DNA of 64,000 bases from Anaerolineae bacterium. Its GTDB lineage: Bacteria; Chloroflexota; Anaerolineae; Aggregatilineales; Ch27. The translations under genes and the position numbers were made by a program. Of this stretch, positions 24,746 to 34,299 are shown piece after piece (within the stretch, counting starts at the first letter, position 1; each line of letters starts with the position of its first letter). Where the stretch lies: the NCBI GenBank assembly GCA_013178165.1, contig JABLXG010000006.1:62001-126000 (forward strand). Direction: 5' to 3'. The notes beneath the pieces were generated by a model. That model was given only the letters and a program-made list of their open reading frames with translations. It did not search any database and had not been told where the DNA came from.

Positions 24746-26518
24746 CTACCCCGCCTGACCGAGCATCAACAGCTCACGCCGCAAGCGCTCCTGATCTTCC
24801 AGTTGCAGATGATAGATGTCGCGGTACAGACCGCCCGCCGCCAGCAACTCCTGATGAGTGCCCTGCTCAGCAATCCGGCCCTGGTCTAGCACCACGATCT
24901 GGTCAGCATGCTGAACGGTAGTCAGACGCTGGGCAATCACGAAGGTTGTGCGCCCGGCCATCAGCTTGATCAGGGCCTGCTGAATCAGATGTTCCGTCTG
25001 GGTATCAACGCTGCTGGTAGAATCATCCAGGATGAGGATGCGGGGGTTGAGCAGCAGCGCACGAGCGATAGCGATTCGCTGGCGCTGACCACCGGAAAGC
25101 GTGACGCCGCGCTCGCCCACCACCGTATCATACCCCTCCGGGAACGCCATGATGAAGCCGTGCGCGTTAGCGGCTTTAGCCGCTGCCACAATCTCCTCCT
25201 CGCTGGCGTCGGGCCGGCCAAAGGCGATGTTCTCCCGGATCGTCGTCGAGAACAACAGCGATTCCTGCAGGACGACTCCGATCTGCTGGCGTAGCGCATC
25301 CAGATCAAGATCGCGGACATCGTACCCATCGATTAACAGCTGCCCCGCGCAAACATCGTAGAAGCGCGGGATCAAGCTCACCAGGGTGGACTTACCCGAT
25401 CCGGTCGCTCCCAGCAAAGCAATCACCTGGCCTGGATGGGCCTCCAGGGTGATGTCCTGCAATACCAGCGGAGTGCTGTCCGTGTACCGGAAACTGACAT
25501 GCTCGAACCGGACATGGCCTTCCAGGCGCGGTTTCAGGGCGTCTGGTTTGCTGGCGATCTCAACCGGCGCGTTCAACACCTCAAAGACGCGGTCGCCGCT
25601 GGCGATCGCCTGGGTGGTCAGCATAATCACGAAACCGACGTTCTGCAGCGGACGCGCCAGCAATAACACATACGCGTTGAAGGCCACTACCGTGCCTGTG
25701 GTCACACCGCTGCCCGGCTGCCCCGCCAGCCAGCTCCCCAGCCACAGCACCAGCACCGTGCTCAACCCCACAATCAGGCTCATGGCTGGCAGATAGGTCC
25801 CCCAGGTGCCAATGAGATGCAGCCGCTGATCATAGAGGTCCTGGTTAGCGGCGCTGAAACGCCGGAACTCGTGCGGTTCGCGGGCAAAAGCACGTACCAC
25901 ACTCAGACCCATCAGGTTCTCTTCCAGGATTTCTCCCAGCACCGACAGCTTATCCATCACCGTACGGAAGCGGGTGCGTACCAGATAGCCAAAGCGCCAG
26001 GCTGTGATCCCCAGAGGGATCAGTGGCACCAACCCCGCCAGTGCCAGCGGCACATTCGCCGCAAACATAATCGCGGTAGCCCCTATCGTCAGCGATAGGA
26101 TATTCAGACCGTCAATCATCCCGTAGGCCAGGTAGCGCATGACTTCATCTACATCGCTGATGGCACGGGTGATCAACTGCCCGGTCTGGGCGGTGTCGTG
26201 GTACCGGAACGAAAGGCGCAGCACATGATCGTAAAGATCGTTGCGGATGTCATAGGCGGCTCTGTTAGCCAACCACTCGCTGAAATAGCGCATCAGAAAA
26301 CCCGCTACGCCGCGCAACACCCCCAGCCCCACCACCAGCAGGCCGGCCTGCAGCATGAAAGCCTGGTCGCCACGCTCGATCCCGATGTCAATGACATCTT
26401 CGAGAATTCGTGGCACCAGAATCGACAGCACGGCTGTCGCGATGATTCCCAGGTAAGCCAGAATCATCGCCCACAGGTAAGGTCGTGTATAGCGCAGGAT
26501 GCGCAGCAGTGTCTTCAC
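24746..26518 (-). CDS. ABC exporter half-transporter, degenerate-ATPase subunit
   Basis: This is the 590-residue partner of the preceding exporter subunit, with six transmembrane helices (about residues 15-300) and an ATPase domain. Walker A is GATGSGKST and the signature is canonical (LSGGQRQRIAIARALL). The catalytic Walker B Glu is Asp (ILILDDSTSSVD) and the H-loop His is Gln (TFVIAQRLTTV). These changes are typical of the non-hydrolysing site in asymmetric ABC exporters. The likely start is GTG 26518, five bases after GAGGG. It is first in the operon; the second subunit starts 43 bases after its stop. Confidence 0.88.
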   Translation of the reverse strand: MKTLLRILRYTRPYLWAMILAYLGIIATAVLSILVPRILEDVIDIGIERGDQAFMLQAGLLVVGLGVLRGVAGFLMRYFSEWLANRAAYDIRNDLYDHVLRLSFRYHDTAQTGQLITRAISDVDEVMRYLAYGMIDGLNILSLTIGATAIMFAANVPLALAGLVPLIPLGITAWRFGYLVRTRFRTVMDKLSVLGEILEENLMGLSVVRAFAREPHEFRRFSAANQDLYDQRLHLIGTWGTYLPAMSLIVGLSTVLVLWLGSWLAGQPGSGVTTGTVVAFNAYVLLLARPLQNVGFVIMLTTQAIASGDRVFEVLNAPVEIASKPDALKPRLEGHVRFEHVSFRYTDSTPLVLQDITLEAHPGQVIALLGATGSGKSTLVSLIPRFYDVCAGQLLIDGYDVRDLDLDALRQQIGVVLQESLLFSTTIRENIAFGRPDASEEEIVAAAKAANAHGFIMAFPEGYDTVVGERGVTLSGGQRQRIAIARALLLNPRILILDDSTSSVDTQTEHLIQQALIKLMAGRTTFVIAQRLTTVQHADQIVVLDQGRIAEQGTHQELLAAGGLYRDIYHLQLEDQERLRRELLMLGQAG

Positions 26519-26801
26519 AGTATCCCTCTAACCGACAAGCCCGGAATCGTCCCACTGCGAAAGGCTATGGCAGCAGATTAATCCCCCTCCAACAGAAAGG
26601 TAACTGTACTGCCCGGCCAGGTAGTAACCCCAGGCTAGCCGGGCAGCGGAAAACGCGTAAAATCAGTGCTTGAGAGCTTAGTAGCGACTGGCTCATTATA
26701 GTAAGCCTGGACTGGCCAGGCAAAAACTTGCTGTTTGACTCGTGCCTCAGACGATCGTAACTTTAGAGTGTCGAAAGCACGATTGCACTTGAGGAGAACG
26801 G
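26519..26801. other. Divergent intergenic region with an 8-bp inverted repeat
   Basis: The region lies between the ABC operon (minus) and the LysM gene (plus). TGCCCGGC (26610-26617) pairs with GCCGGGCA (26638-26645) over a 20-base loop, about 95 bases upstream of the ABC start. It could be an operator or part of the ABC leader. No gene is seen. Confidence 0.45.
26735..26763 (+). promoter_or_regulatory. Candidate promoter of the LysM/L,D-transpeptidase gene
   Basis: TTGACT (26735-26740) is followed after 17 bases by TAACTT (26758-26763). The leader to ATG 26802 would be about 32 bases and includes GAGGAG. The -10 is weak. Confidence 0.42.
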
Positions 26802-27890
26802 ATGATGCCACACAGAACTGTCCTGCGTCTTAACCGGTGGCTGCTCTCATTAACGGCGCTACTCATCCTCATGGCTCTTCCCGCTGCGGCTCAGGGCAAC
26901 CAGCACATCGTCCGCCGGGGAGAGACTCTTTTCCGGATTGCCCTGCGCTATGGCATCACCGTCGATGCGTTGGCCCGCGCCAATAACCTCGCCAACCCCA
27001 ATCAAATCTACGCCGGTCAGGCGTTGATCATCCCTGCCGCTGGCACAGAACCAGTTGCTGCGCCGGGTCTTCCGGTTGCCAGTGAAGCGCCCATCTATCA
27101 CGTCGTCCGCCCCGGCGAGACGCTGGGCACCATCGCCCGGCAGTACGGTGTCTCCTGGCAGGATATCGCCACCCGCAACAATATTGCCAACCCCAACCGC
27201 ATCCTGGTCGGCCAGCAACTGCTTATCATGACAGCAGCAACTGGCGCAGCTTCCGGCGCTACGCCGCCTCCAGCCGCCCCCGCCCCCACCGTCACTACTG
27301 CGCCAGACACCGGCCAGGCACGCACGCATATCGTCCAGCCCGGCGAGCACCTCTCAGCCATCGCGCGGCGCTACGGCCTCTCCTGGCCCGTCCTGGCCCA
27401 GGCTAACGGCCTGGTAGACCCCAACCATATTCTGGTCGGCCAGGCGCTGGTTATCCCGGCGGGCGGCAGCGCTGCAGCCAGCACCTACTTTGAGCCGTCG
27501 CTAGGCCAGCCCAGCGGCCCCGCTCCAACCGTGGCTAACGGCAAACAGATCATCGTGGACCTGAGCGACCAGCGTATCTATGCCTACCAGGATGGGCAAC
27601 TGCTGCGAGTTGTCACCGTATCGACCGGTTTGCCCGGCACGCCAACCGTCACCGGCGACTTTAACGTGTACTGGAAGCTCACCTCCCAGACAATGTCCGG
27701 TCCCGGCTACTACCTGCCAGGTGTCCCGTGGGTGATGTACTTTTATGCCGGTTACGCCATTCATGGTACCTATTGGCACAACAACTTCGGCCGGCCCATG
27801 AGCCATGGCTGCGTGAACCTGCCCACCGATGAAGCCTACTGGTTCTTCAACTTCGCGGAGGTCGGGACGCCCGTCCGGGTGGTTTACTAA
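26802..27890 (+). CDS. LysM-repeat L,D-transpeptidase (YkuD family)
   Basis: This 362-residue exported protein has a signal peptide (hydrophobic core to PAAAQG). Three LysM peptidoglycan-binding repeats follow, near residues 34-78, 100-145 and 172-217, each beginning HIV/HVV-R/Q-x-GE. A C-terminal YkuD catalytic domain spans about residues 245-362. The catalytic His/Cys motif is visible as AIHGTYWHNNFGRPMSHGCVN, given here as two blocks: HGTYWHN and MSHGCVNLP. The enzyme makes 3-3 peptidoglycan cross-links or attaches proteins to the wall. GAGGAG lies five bases before the ATG (a second ATG follows). It indicates a peptidoglycan wall in this organism. Confidence 0.93.
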   Translation: MMPHRTVLRLNRWLLSLTALLILMALPAAAQGNQHIVRRGETLFRIALRYGITVDALARANNLANPNQIYAGQALIIPAAGTEPVAAPGLPVASEAPIYHVVRPGETLGTIARQYGVSWQDIATRNNIANPNRILVGQQLLIMTAATGAASGATPPPAAPAPTVTTAPDTGQARTHIVQPGEHLSAIARRYGLSWPVLAQANGLVDPNHILVGQALVIPAGGSAAASTYFEPSLGQPSGPAPTVANGKQIIVDLSDQRIYAYQDGQLLRVVTVSTGLPGTPTVTGDFNVYWKLTSQTMSGPGYYLPGVPWVMYFYAGYAIHGTYWHNNFGRPMSHGCVNLPTDEAYWFFNFAEVGTPVRVVY

Positions 27891-27915
27891 CTAGGCATCT
27901 CCCAGTTGATCCCAG

Positions 27916-27952
27916 CGCCCCTGTCGACCCCAGAACTGACCCGGCAGGGGCG
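27916..27952 (+). terminator. Possible hairpin after the L,D-transpeptidase gene
   Basis: CGCCCCTG (27916-27923) pairs with CAGGGGCG (27945-27952) around a 21-base loop, 26 bases after the stop. Only a poor T run (TTATGGTTATCTT) follows, so termination is uncertain. Confidence 0.4.
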
Positions 27953-28057
27953 TTATGGTTATCTTCGCGCAACCTTTTCACCTGCCATAGCATCAATAGC
28001 AGTGGGCGGCAGCGCTTTGCCATGCCGCCTGTCTACGACCAAGAGGAGAACCCATCT

Positions 28058-28534
28058 ATGCCGGCACTGCGCTTGCTGCTTCGCCTGTCCATATTGGCCC
28101 TGCTGGCTGCCTGCAGCCCCGGTCAGAGCGTTCTGGCCGTTCGCGACGCCTGGGCGCGCGCCGCTGAGGCATCGTCAACCCAGACCAGCGGCCATAGCGG
28201 AGACAATGCTCATTCCGGCGCCGTCAGTGCGGCCTACATGGTCATCGAGAACACCGGCAATGCAGCAGATCGCCTGCTCAGGGTAGCCACAGATGCCGCC
28301 ACTACCGTTGAAATTCACGCCACCCAGATGGAGGACAACGTGATGCGGATGCGCCCCCTGCCTGATGGCCTGGAAATTCCCGCCGGCGGGCAGGTCATCC
28401 TGGAACCGGGTGGCTACCATCTGATGCTCATTGGATTGCAGCGCCATCTCATGGCCGGGGAGCACCTGTCCTTCACCCTGACATTCGCCTCCGGCAAGCA
28501 ACTGGTCATCGAAGCGGAAATCCGTGCTCCGTAG
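28058..28534 (+). CDS. PCu(A)C-type periplasmic copper chaperone, lipoprotein
   Basis: This 158-residue protein has a lipoprotein signal (LLAAC, lipid Cys19) and a cupredoxin-like PCuAC domain. The copper ligands follow the family pattern: His87, Met98, His121 and Met123, in EIHATQMED, VMRMRPLP and GGYHLMLIG. A His-containing insert (GHSGDNAHSG) near residues 45-53 may bind more copper. PCuAC proteins deliver Cu(I) to Sco or directly to the CuA centre of cytochrome oxidase. ATG 28058 follows GAGGAG. The Sco gene starts 14 bases after the stop, so both form one operon. No oxidase genes are in the window. Confidence 0.9.
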   Translation: MPALRLLLRLSILALLAACSPGQSVLAVRDAWARAAEASSTQTSGHSGDNAHSGAVSAAYMVIENTGNAADRLLRVATDAATTVEIHATQMEDNVMRMRPLPDGLEIPAGGQVILEPGGYHLMLIGLQRHLMAGEHLSFTLTFASGKQLVIEAEIRAP

Positions 28535-28548
28535 CAGGGAGGAAGACG

Positions 28549-29193
28549 ATGCAGAGAGTAGCGCGGCGGCGCGGCCTGACATTCACCCTGCTGAGTATCA
28601 TTACCCTGGCGGCGCTAACCGGCTGTTCGGCGCTCGATCAACTGGTGGCCGGGCCAACCATGACTCCACCACCACCCGGCGGAGAGCCGGTCGAACCGCC
28701 CCGTCCACTGGCGGACTTCACCCTGCTCAATCAAGCCGGGGAACCCACACGTCTAAGCGACCTGGTTGGCAAACCCGCCCTCTTCTACTTCGGTTACACC
28801 CATTGCCCGGACATCTGTCCGCTGACCCTGGCCGAAATGAGCCAGGTTGCCCGCATCCTGGGTGAATCAGCTCAGGAAGTGCACTTCGTCTTCGTCAGCG
28901 TAGATATTCGCCGGGATACCCCTGAACGGCTGGCGAGCTTCCTGCCACAGTTCAACCCCGCCTTCATCGGGCTGACCGCAAGTGATGAGGCCGCGCTGCA
29001 CGAAGCTACAGACACCTTTGGTGTCTATTACGAGCTGGAGGATGTTCCAGAGACACAGGCCGAGTATCTGGTCGCCCATACCGCGTCCACCTTCCTGGTT
29101 GACGCGGAAGGACAATTGCGCATGATCTTCGCGTACCGCACGCCCCCGCAGATCATCGCCGATCAACTCCTGCGTCTGCTCACTACGTCTTGA
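28549..29193 (+). CDS. Sco1/SenC/PrrC family copper protein, lipoprotein
   Basis: This 214-residue protein has an N-terminal lipoprotein signal (LTGC, Cys26) and a thioredoxin-like Sco domain. The copper-binding motif is C86-P-D-I-C90 (FGYTHCPDICPLT), and the distal ligand is His177 (YLVAHTASTF). Sco proteins insert copper into, or reduce the cysteines of, the CuA site of cytochrome c oxidase. GGGAGGA lies before the ATG. The pairing with the PCuAC gene just upstream is the standard copper delivery pair and points to an aerobic CuA oxidase elsewhere in the genome. Confidence 0.93.
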   Translation: MQRVARRRGLTFTLLSIITLAALTGCSALDQLVAGPTMTPPPPGGEPVEPPRPLADFTLLNQAGEPTRLSDLVGKPALFYFGYTHCPDICPLTLAEMSQVARILGESAQEVHFVFVSVDIRRDTPERLASFLPQFNPAFIGLTASDEAALHEATDTFGVYYELEDVPETQAEYLVAHTASTFLVDAEGQLRMIFAYRTPPQIIADQLLRLLTTS

Positions 29194-29507
29194 ATGCCTG
29201 CGGGCAAAGGCTGCCAGCGATTCGGAGTATTCTGTGCAGGTGACATACACCGCCCGCTGACCGGACGCATTCTGCTGCGTCACAGACCTGGCTCGTGGCC
29301 CGGCTTCTTGTCGCTAGTCTCTCGCTCCGCTAACCGCCGGAATCGTCGATCAGTTCTCCTGTCGCCGGCCCGTTGGGCAGAACGACTGCACCGAGTATAA
29401 TTCCTTCGGCCCGTCAGAGGGCACCCGGCGGGAACATCCCTCCTTTGCAGCGGAGGTCGCAACGATCCGCCTGGGCTGTACCGCACTGACCGGCAGGAGG
29501 GTGAGCG
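29194..29507. other. Intergenic region upstream of acylphosphatase
   Basis: No gene is seen. It contains the acyP promoter (29373-29401) and then a leader of about 100 bases. In that leader CCTCC (29439-29443) can pair with GGAGG (29452-29456), well upstream of the real ribosome binding site at about 29495-29500. The first 170 bases show nothing clear. Confidence 0.5.
29373..29401 (+). promoter_or_regulatory. Promoter of the acylphosphatase operon
   Basis: TTGGGC (29373-29378), 17 bases, then a perfect TATAAT (29396-29401). It stands about 107 bases before the TTG start of the acylphosphatase gene. Confidence 0.62.
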
Positions 29508-29807
29508 TTGGACTCTTCACGGTACGAGCAATTGCGGGCGGTAGTTCATGGCCGGGTTCAGGGCGTCAACTTCCGCGCCTACACGGTGGAGGAAGCCACA
29601 ACGCTTGGTCTGACCGGCTGGGTGCGCAACTGCCCGGATCGCACGGTGGAAGTCTGCGCTGAAGGGCCGCGGGAACAACTGGAACGGCTGCTCCAATTCC
29701 TGTACCGCGGTTCTCCTTCAGCGCAGGTCACTTCGGTTGACGTACAATGGCTACCGGCCACCCATCGCTATAGAGGCTTTGAAGTTCGTTATGGTTATGA
29801 GGACTGA
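29508..29807 (+). CDS. acyP: Acylphosphatase
   Basis: This small cytosolic enzyme (99 residues) hydrolyses acylphosphates such as carbamoyl phosphate or 1,3-bisphosphoglycerate. The full acylphosphatase pattern is present: VHGRVQGVNFRAYT near residues 13-26 with the substrate-binding Arg, and GLTGWVRNCPDRTVEV with the catalytic Asn at about residue 42. The start is TTG at 29508, chosen because GGAGGG stands six bases upstream and no in-frame ATG exists near the motif. The next gene starts 12 bases after its stop, so they are probably co-transcribed. Confidence 0.92.
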   Translation: MDSSRYEQLRAVVHGRVQGVNFRAYTVEEATTLGLTGWVRNCPDRTVEVCAEGPREQLERLLQFLYRGSPSAQVTSVDVQWLPATHRYRGFEVRYGYED

Positions 29808-29819
29808 GAGGCGCGTGTG

Positions 29820-31136
29820 ATGCTTCGAGATCCAGGCCGCCTGGCGTGGACGGTGTTGTTCATCTCGCTAGCCATCTTTTGCCTGCTGACAACGGCCTTC
29901 CTGCTGGGAGTCAACTGGTTCCTGTTTGACTCATCCGTCTCTCTGATCACCACGCTGGATGTAAGCCGCAACACCGTCAGCGTGAGAGTCAATCCCGGTG
30001 AAGGTCTGCAGGCTGTGCGTTCGTCCAGTATCGTCGGACGGGACAGCTACCTGGTCACCGACAGTTCCTCACAGGGATACATCACTTTTGTCGATCCCTA
30101 TTCCCGCGAAGTAGTCGCCTCAATCACACTGCATCGAGAGAGCAGCCTGACCGTCGGGGACGCCACACGCCCGCGCTTTGAATTCAGCAGCCAGCCCTAC
30201 ATCATCACCATCCAGTTCCAGGGCAACATCGATGTAGATATTGTGCCGGAATTGCCCCGCCGCATCCTGTTTGATGTGCACTCCCCTTACGGCTTGATCC
30301 GCATGGGCAACACAGGCCGTTACAGCCTGACCAGCCAAGTTAACCGCTTCTCGGTGTTCAACCGCTCCGGGCAGGTCGTCATCATCAACCTGACCCACGA
30401 AGCGCGGGATGTCGCCGAAGGCATGACCGGCCGTATTGAACCGGAAACCAACGCCATTCTGGTGGAGCAACCGCTGGTCGACCTCCTCCCGGATGGCAGC
30501 TTTGACACCTTCAACCCCGCCGACCCATCCCTGTCCTCCGAGTGGGGCTGTTACACCCTGCGTGATGATACGACCGCCGCCGAAGGCTCCTACCGCCGCG
30601 AGATCATCAATGGTCGTTCGGTGATGCACATCACCCGCGTCGAAGAGCCAGGCAAGCCCGCCAACAACCACGCGGAGACTGGCTGCCTGCAGTACCTCAA
30701 CACGATCAGTGATCCACTGCCGGTCACGCAATACAACTATCTTGAACTGCGGGCGACCATGCAGATCCGCGATCGGCCACTGATGCTCAGCACCTGCGGC
30801 CAGCGTGGCAGCGAGTGCCCGGTTATGATCGTGATCAGCTACCGCAACCAATACGATCAGGAGCAGCAGTGGATTCACGGCTTTTACACCCGCTACGATC
30901 AGGCGGTAGGCTGGCCGTTGCGCTGCGATACGTGCGCTCAGGATCACGAACAACTCAACAAAGATACCTGGTACACCTACACTTCTGGCAATCTGCTGCA
31001 GCTCCTGCCACAGGATCAGCGACCGGTAGCCATCTCCAGCGTCAAATTCTACGCCTCAGGGCATGAATACGAGGTGCTGCTGAGCGAGGTGGCTTTGCTG
31101 GCGGGGACGATGCCGGAAGCTGCACCAGCCGGGTAA
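29820..31136 (+). CDS. Membrane-anchored protein of unknown function with beta-sandwich ectodomain
   Basis: This 438-residue protein has one N-terminal transmembrane helix (about residues 11-35) and an extracytoplasmic body. The body is rich in beta strands. Its second half (about residues 225-430) resembles carbohydrate-binding-module folds in general style (LPDGSFDTFNPADPSLSSEW, YNYLELRATMQIRD, VKFYASGHEYEVLLSEVALL). It also holds six or more cysteines, including LRCDTC. I do not recognise a family with certainty. GAGAGG lies eight bases before ATG 29820; GTG 29817 is possible. It follows acyP closely and precedes a zinc-ribbon membrane protein gene. Confidence 0.62.
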   Translation: MLRDPGRLAWTVLFISLAIFCLLTTAFLLGVNWFLFDSSVSLITTLDVSRNTVSVRVNPGEGLQAVRSSSIVGRDSYLVTDSSSQGYITFVDPYSREVVASITLHRESSLTVGDATRPRFEFSSQPYIITIQFQGNIDVDIVPELPRRILFDVHSPYGLIRMGNTGRYSLTSQVNRFSVFNRSGQVVIINLTHEARDVAEGMTGRIEPETNAILVEQPLVDLLPDGSFDTFNPADPSLSSEWGCYTLRDDTTAAEGSYRREIINGRSVMHITRVEEPGKPANNHAETGCLQYLNTISDPLPVTQYNYLELRATMQIRDRPLMLSTCGQRGSECPVMIVISYRNQYDQEQQWIHGFYTRYDQAVGWPLRCDTCAQDHEQLNKDTWYTYTSGNLLQLLPQDQRPVAISSVKFYASGHEYEVLLSEVALLAGTMPEAAPAG

Positions 31137-31149
31137 GTATAGCGGCTAA

Positions 31150-31178
31150 TTGCCGCTGCTGCTGCCTGCAGCTATACT
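31150..31178 (+). promoter_or_regulatory. Promoter of the zinc-ribbon membrane protein gene
   Basis: TTGCCG (31150-31155), 17 bases, TATACT (31173-31178). The -35 overlaps the right arm of a small hairpin, AGCGGC-TAATT-GCCGCT (31141-31157), which could end transcription from upstream or act as an operator. Confidence 0.52.
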
Positions 31179-31217
31179 CCAGGCCAACAGACCGAATTGC
31201 CAAGAGAGGGAGTCGGG

Positions 31218-31760
31218 TTGACAGTGGACACCGCTACGCTGAGCAACGCTGCCCTGGTCATTATCACCCTGCTGGGCATGTATACTGCCGCCTTCTGGCT
31301 GGCGCTGATCTTGTGGACGTACCGCGATCACCGGGCGCGTTCCCGCGATAGCCTGGCATCGCTGGCGGCTGCCCTTCTCGTCGCCGTCCTGTTTCTGCCA
31401 GGGCTGGTGATCTACCTGCTGCTCCGCCCCAAGGAAACCCTGACCGAGGCCTACGAACGCTCGCTGGAAGAAGAAGCGCTGCTCCAGAGCATCGAGGAAA
31501 AGCCCATCTGCCCCGGTTGCAGCCGTCCGACCGATCGGGAGTGGCATGTCTGCCCGCACTGCCACACGACGTTGCGCAAGTCCTGCGTCAAATGCGGGCG
31601 GATACTGGAACTTGCCTGGATGCAGTGCCCATATTGCGCCGCAGCCCAACCGATAGCCGCCGAAGCCGCGGGCAGCGCTGGTAGCCGTTATCCGTCCACC
31701 AGTCGTGTTGCCGCCGAACCATCGCTTGAGTTTGTTGACACCGATCCATATCGCGGCTGA
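31218..31760 (+). CDS. Membrane protein with double zinc ribbon
   Basis: This protein of about 180 residues has two transmembrane helices in its first 75 residues, in an arrangement like the PLD-nuclease N-terminal (PLDc_N) module. A helical linker follows (ETLTEAYERSLEEEALLQSI), then two zinc ribbons formed by four CxxC pairs: CPGC, CPHC, CVKC and CPYC (about residues 100-145). The tail is Ser/Ala-rich. The likely start is TTG 31218 with GGAG five bases upstream; GTG 31224 is possible. Zinc ribbons of this kind often mediate protein contacts. The function is unknown. Confidence 0.72.
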   Translation: MTVDTATLSNAALVIITLLGMYTAAFWLALILWTYRDHRARSRDSLASLAAALLVAVLFLPGLVIYLLLRPKETLTEAYERSLEEEALLQSIEEKPICPGCSRPTDREWHVCPHCHTTLRKSCVKCGRILELAWMQCPYCAAAQPIAAEAAGSAGSRYPSTSRVAAEPSLEFVDTDPYRG

Positions 31761-31790
31761 TCGAGCCGCAAACCTCCATAAACAGCAAAT

Positions 31791-31814
31791 GAGGGCGCCA
31801 CGACTGGCGCCCTC
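31791..31814. terminator. Bidirectional terminator between convergent genes
   Basis: A perfect 10-bp stem, GAGGGCGCCA (31791-31800) with TGGCGCCCTC (31805-31814), has a 4-base CGAC loop. It lies between the stops of the zinc-ribbon gene (plus) and enolase (minus). T runs are short on both sides (GCTTTC; ATTTGCTGTTT). Confidence 0.72.
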
Positions 31815-31842
31815 GCATTGCTTTCTACGGGTGTGCAACCTT

Positions 31843-33180
<1,338 letters not shown>

Positions 33181-33228
33181 CTATACGCCATCCGGCGTCT
33201 CTGCATATGCCGCCGGCCGCCAACCTGT

Positions 33229-34125
33229 CTAGTCCCCGCTGTTGGCCGGTTCCTTCCCATCCGGACCACTGAGCAATGGCCCCCGAATTTCACCCGGCAG
33301 CGCACAGGGCCTGCCCGTGGCCAAGTCCAGAAACGCACCCACCGAATAGTCCCGCGTTAGCACCTCGCCGCTGCCAGCTTCAACGATCTCGTGCAGCCAC
33401 GCACCACGTGTGCGGCTCAATGCGACTGGCTGGCTGATAATGCGCAGCTTCATGCCATTCAGAGCCGGGCGCAAATAGTCAACCTCATGGCCGACCTGCA
33501 CCATTCCCAGGCCGTTGTCGATGATGCGCTCCAGCGGCCAGCCGGCACGCTCAAACGCATCCCACATCGCCTGCTCAAACCAGCGCAGGTATACCGCGTT
33601 GTTCACGTGCCCGGCTGGATCAAGCTCGTAGCGCTGCACTCGCCGCTCGGTCTGGTAGCGGTAGCTCTCCAGGAATTCCTCCGCGCCGCGCAGGCGAATG
33701 TGCAGGTCTTCCAGCTCGCCAGTAGGCTCAAAAACCTCTTCCGCCTCTGGCGGGATGCGTTCCGGGCGCATTGTCTCCAGGTTCACGTAGACCCACTTGG
33801 CCCGCCCGCGGGCAACCGGTTCGCCGCTACCAGCCCGGCGCAGATCGTACTCCCGATGGCTGTAGATGCGGTGCACATCCGATACCCATGTGCGCAGTTC
33901 GACCTCATCCCCGTAGCGCAGTGGAGCGATGTAGCGGATGAGCATCTGGCGAATCACCCAGGCGCGCTTCTGCCGGAAGTACCAGTCGTACGGAAAGCCT
34001 GCCTCCGCGCTGGCCCGCGTGGCGGCTTCTTCAAAGTAGTTCTGGTAGACAGCGTTATTCACGTGCCGCAGGGCGTCCAGTTCGTAGGACCGCACGCGAA
34101 ACCGCCACGTATGAACCCTGGCCAT
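33229..34125 (-). CDS. Acyl-CoA/acyl-ACP thioesterase with two hotdog domains
   Basis: This cytosolic protein of about 298 residues has a duplicated 4HBT hotdog fold. The first domain has DALRHVNNAVYQNYFEEA at about residues 15-32, and the second DPAGHVNNAVYLRWFEQA at about 178-195. Both keep the HVNN helix typical of 4-hydroxybenzoyl-CoA thioesterase-like and FatA-like acyl-ACP thioesterases. The probable reaction is hydrolysis of fatty acyl thioesters. ATG 34125 is chosen because the sequence after it is the usual family start; its ribosome binding site is weak. The promoter lies 42-70 bases upstream, and the iscS gene diverges from it. Confidence 0.82.
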   Translation of the reverse strand: MARVHTWRFRVRSYELDALRHVNNAVYQNYFEEAATRASAEAGFPYDWYFRQKRAWVIRQMLIRYIAPLRYGDEVELRTWVSDVHRIYSHREYDLRRAGSGEPVARGRAKWVYVNLETMRPERIPPEAEEVFEPTGELEDLHIRLRGAEEFLESYRYQTERRVQRYELDPAGHVNNAVYLRWFEQAMWDAFERAGWPLERIIDNGLGMVQVGHEVDYLRPALNGMKLRIISQPVALSRTRGAWLHEIVEAGSGEVLTRDYSVGAFLDLATGRPCALPGEIRGPLLSGPDGKEPANSGD

Positions 34126-34166
34126 GGTCTTTGCCGCCAAGCGCAAGCTGCCTGCAAACGGTGCTG

Positions 34167-34195
34167 ATTATAGTGCGCCGTGGTACTCCCCACAA
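34167..34195 (-). promoter_or_regulatory. Promoter of the thioesterase gene
   Basis: On the minus strand TTGTGG (34195-34190), 17 bases, perfect TATAAT (34172-34167). The leader to ATG 34125 is about 35 bases. Confidence 0.63.
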
Positions 34196-34299
34196 TGCGA
34201 CTTGCCACCAACGTTGGCTGATCATCGTCATAGAGCGATCGCTGCGGTAAAATAGATGCCAATCAGCATAATTGCGTGAATCAGTGAATGGAGTCAGCC

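Noticed and set aside
26890..27470. DNA-level repeat array or CRISPR in the LysM gene
   Set aside because: The repetition is at protein level (three LysM domains) and lies inside one reading frame.
29439..29456. Riboswitch in the acylphosphatase leader
   Set aside because: Only one 5-bp hairpin can be drawn and no known aptamer motif is seen.
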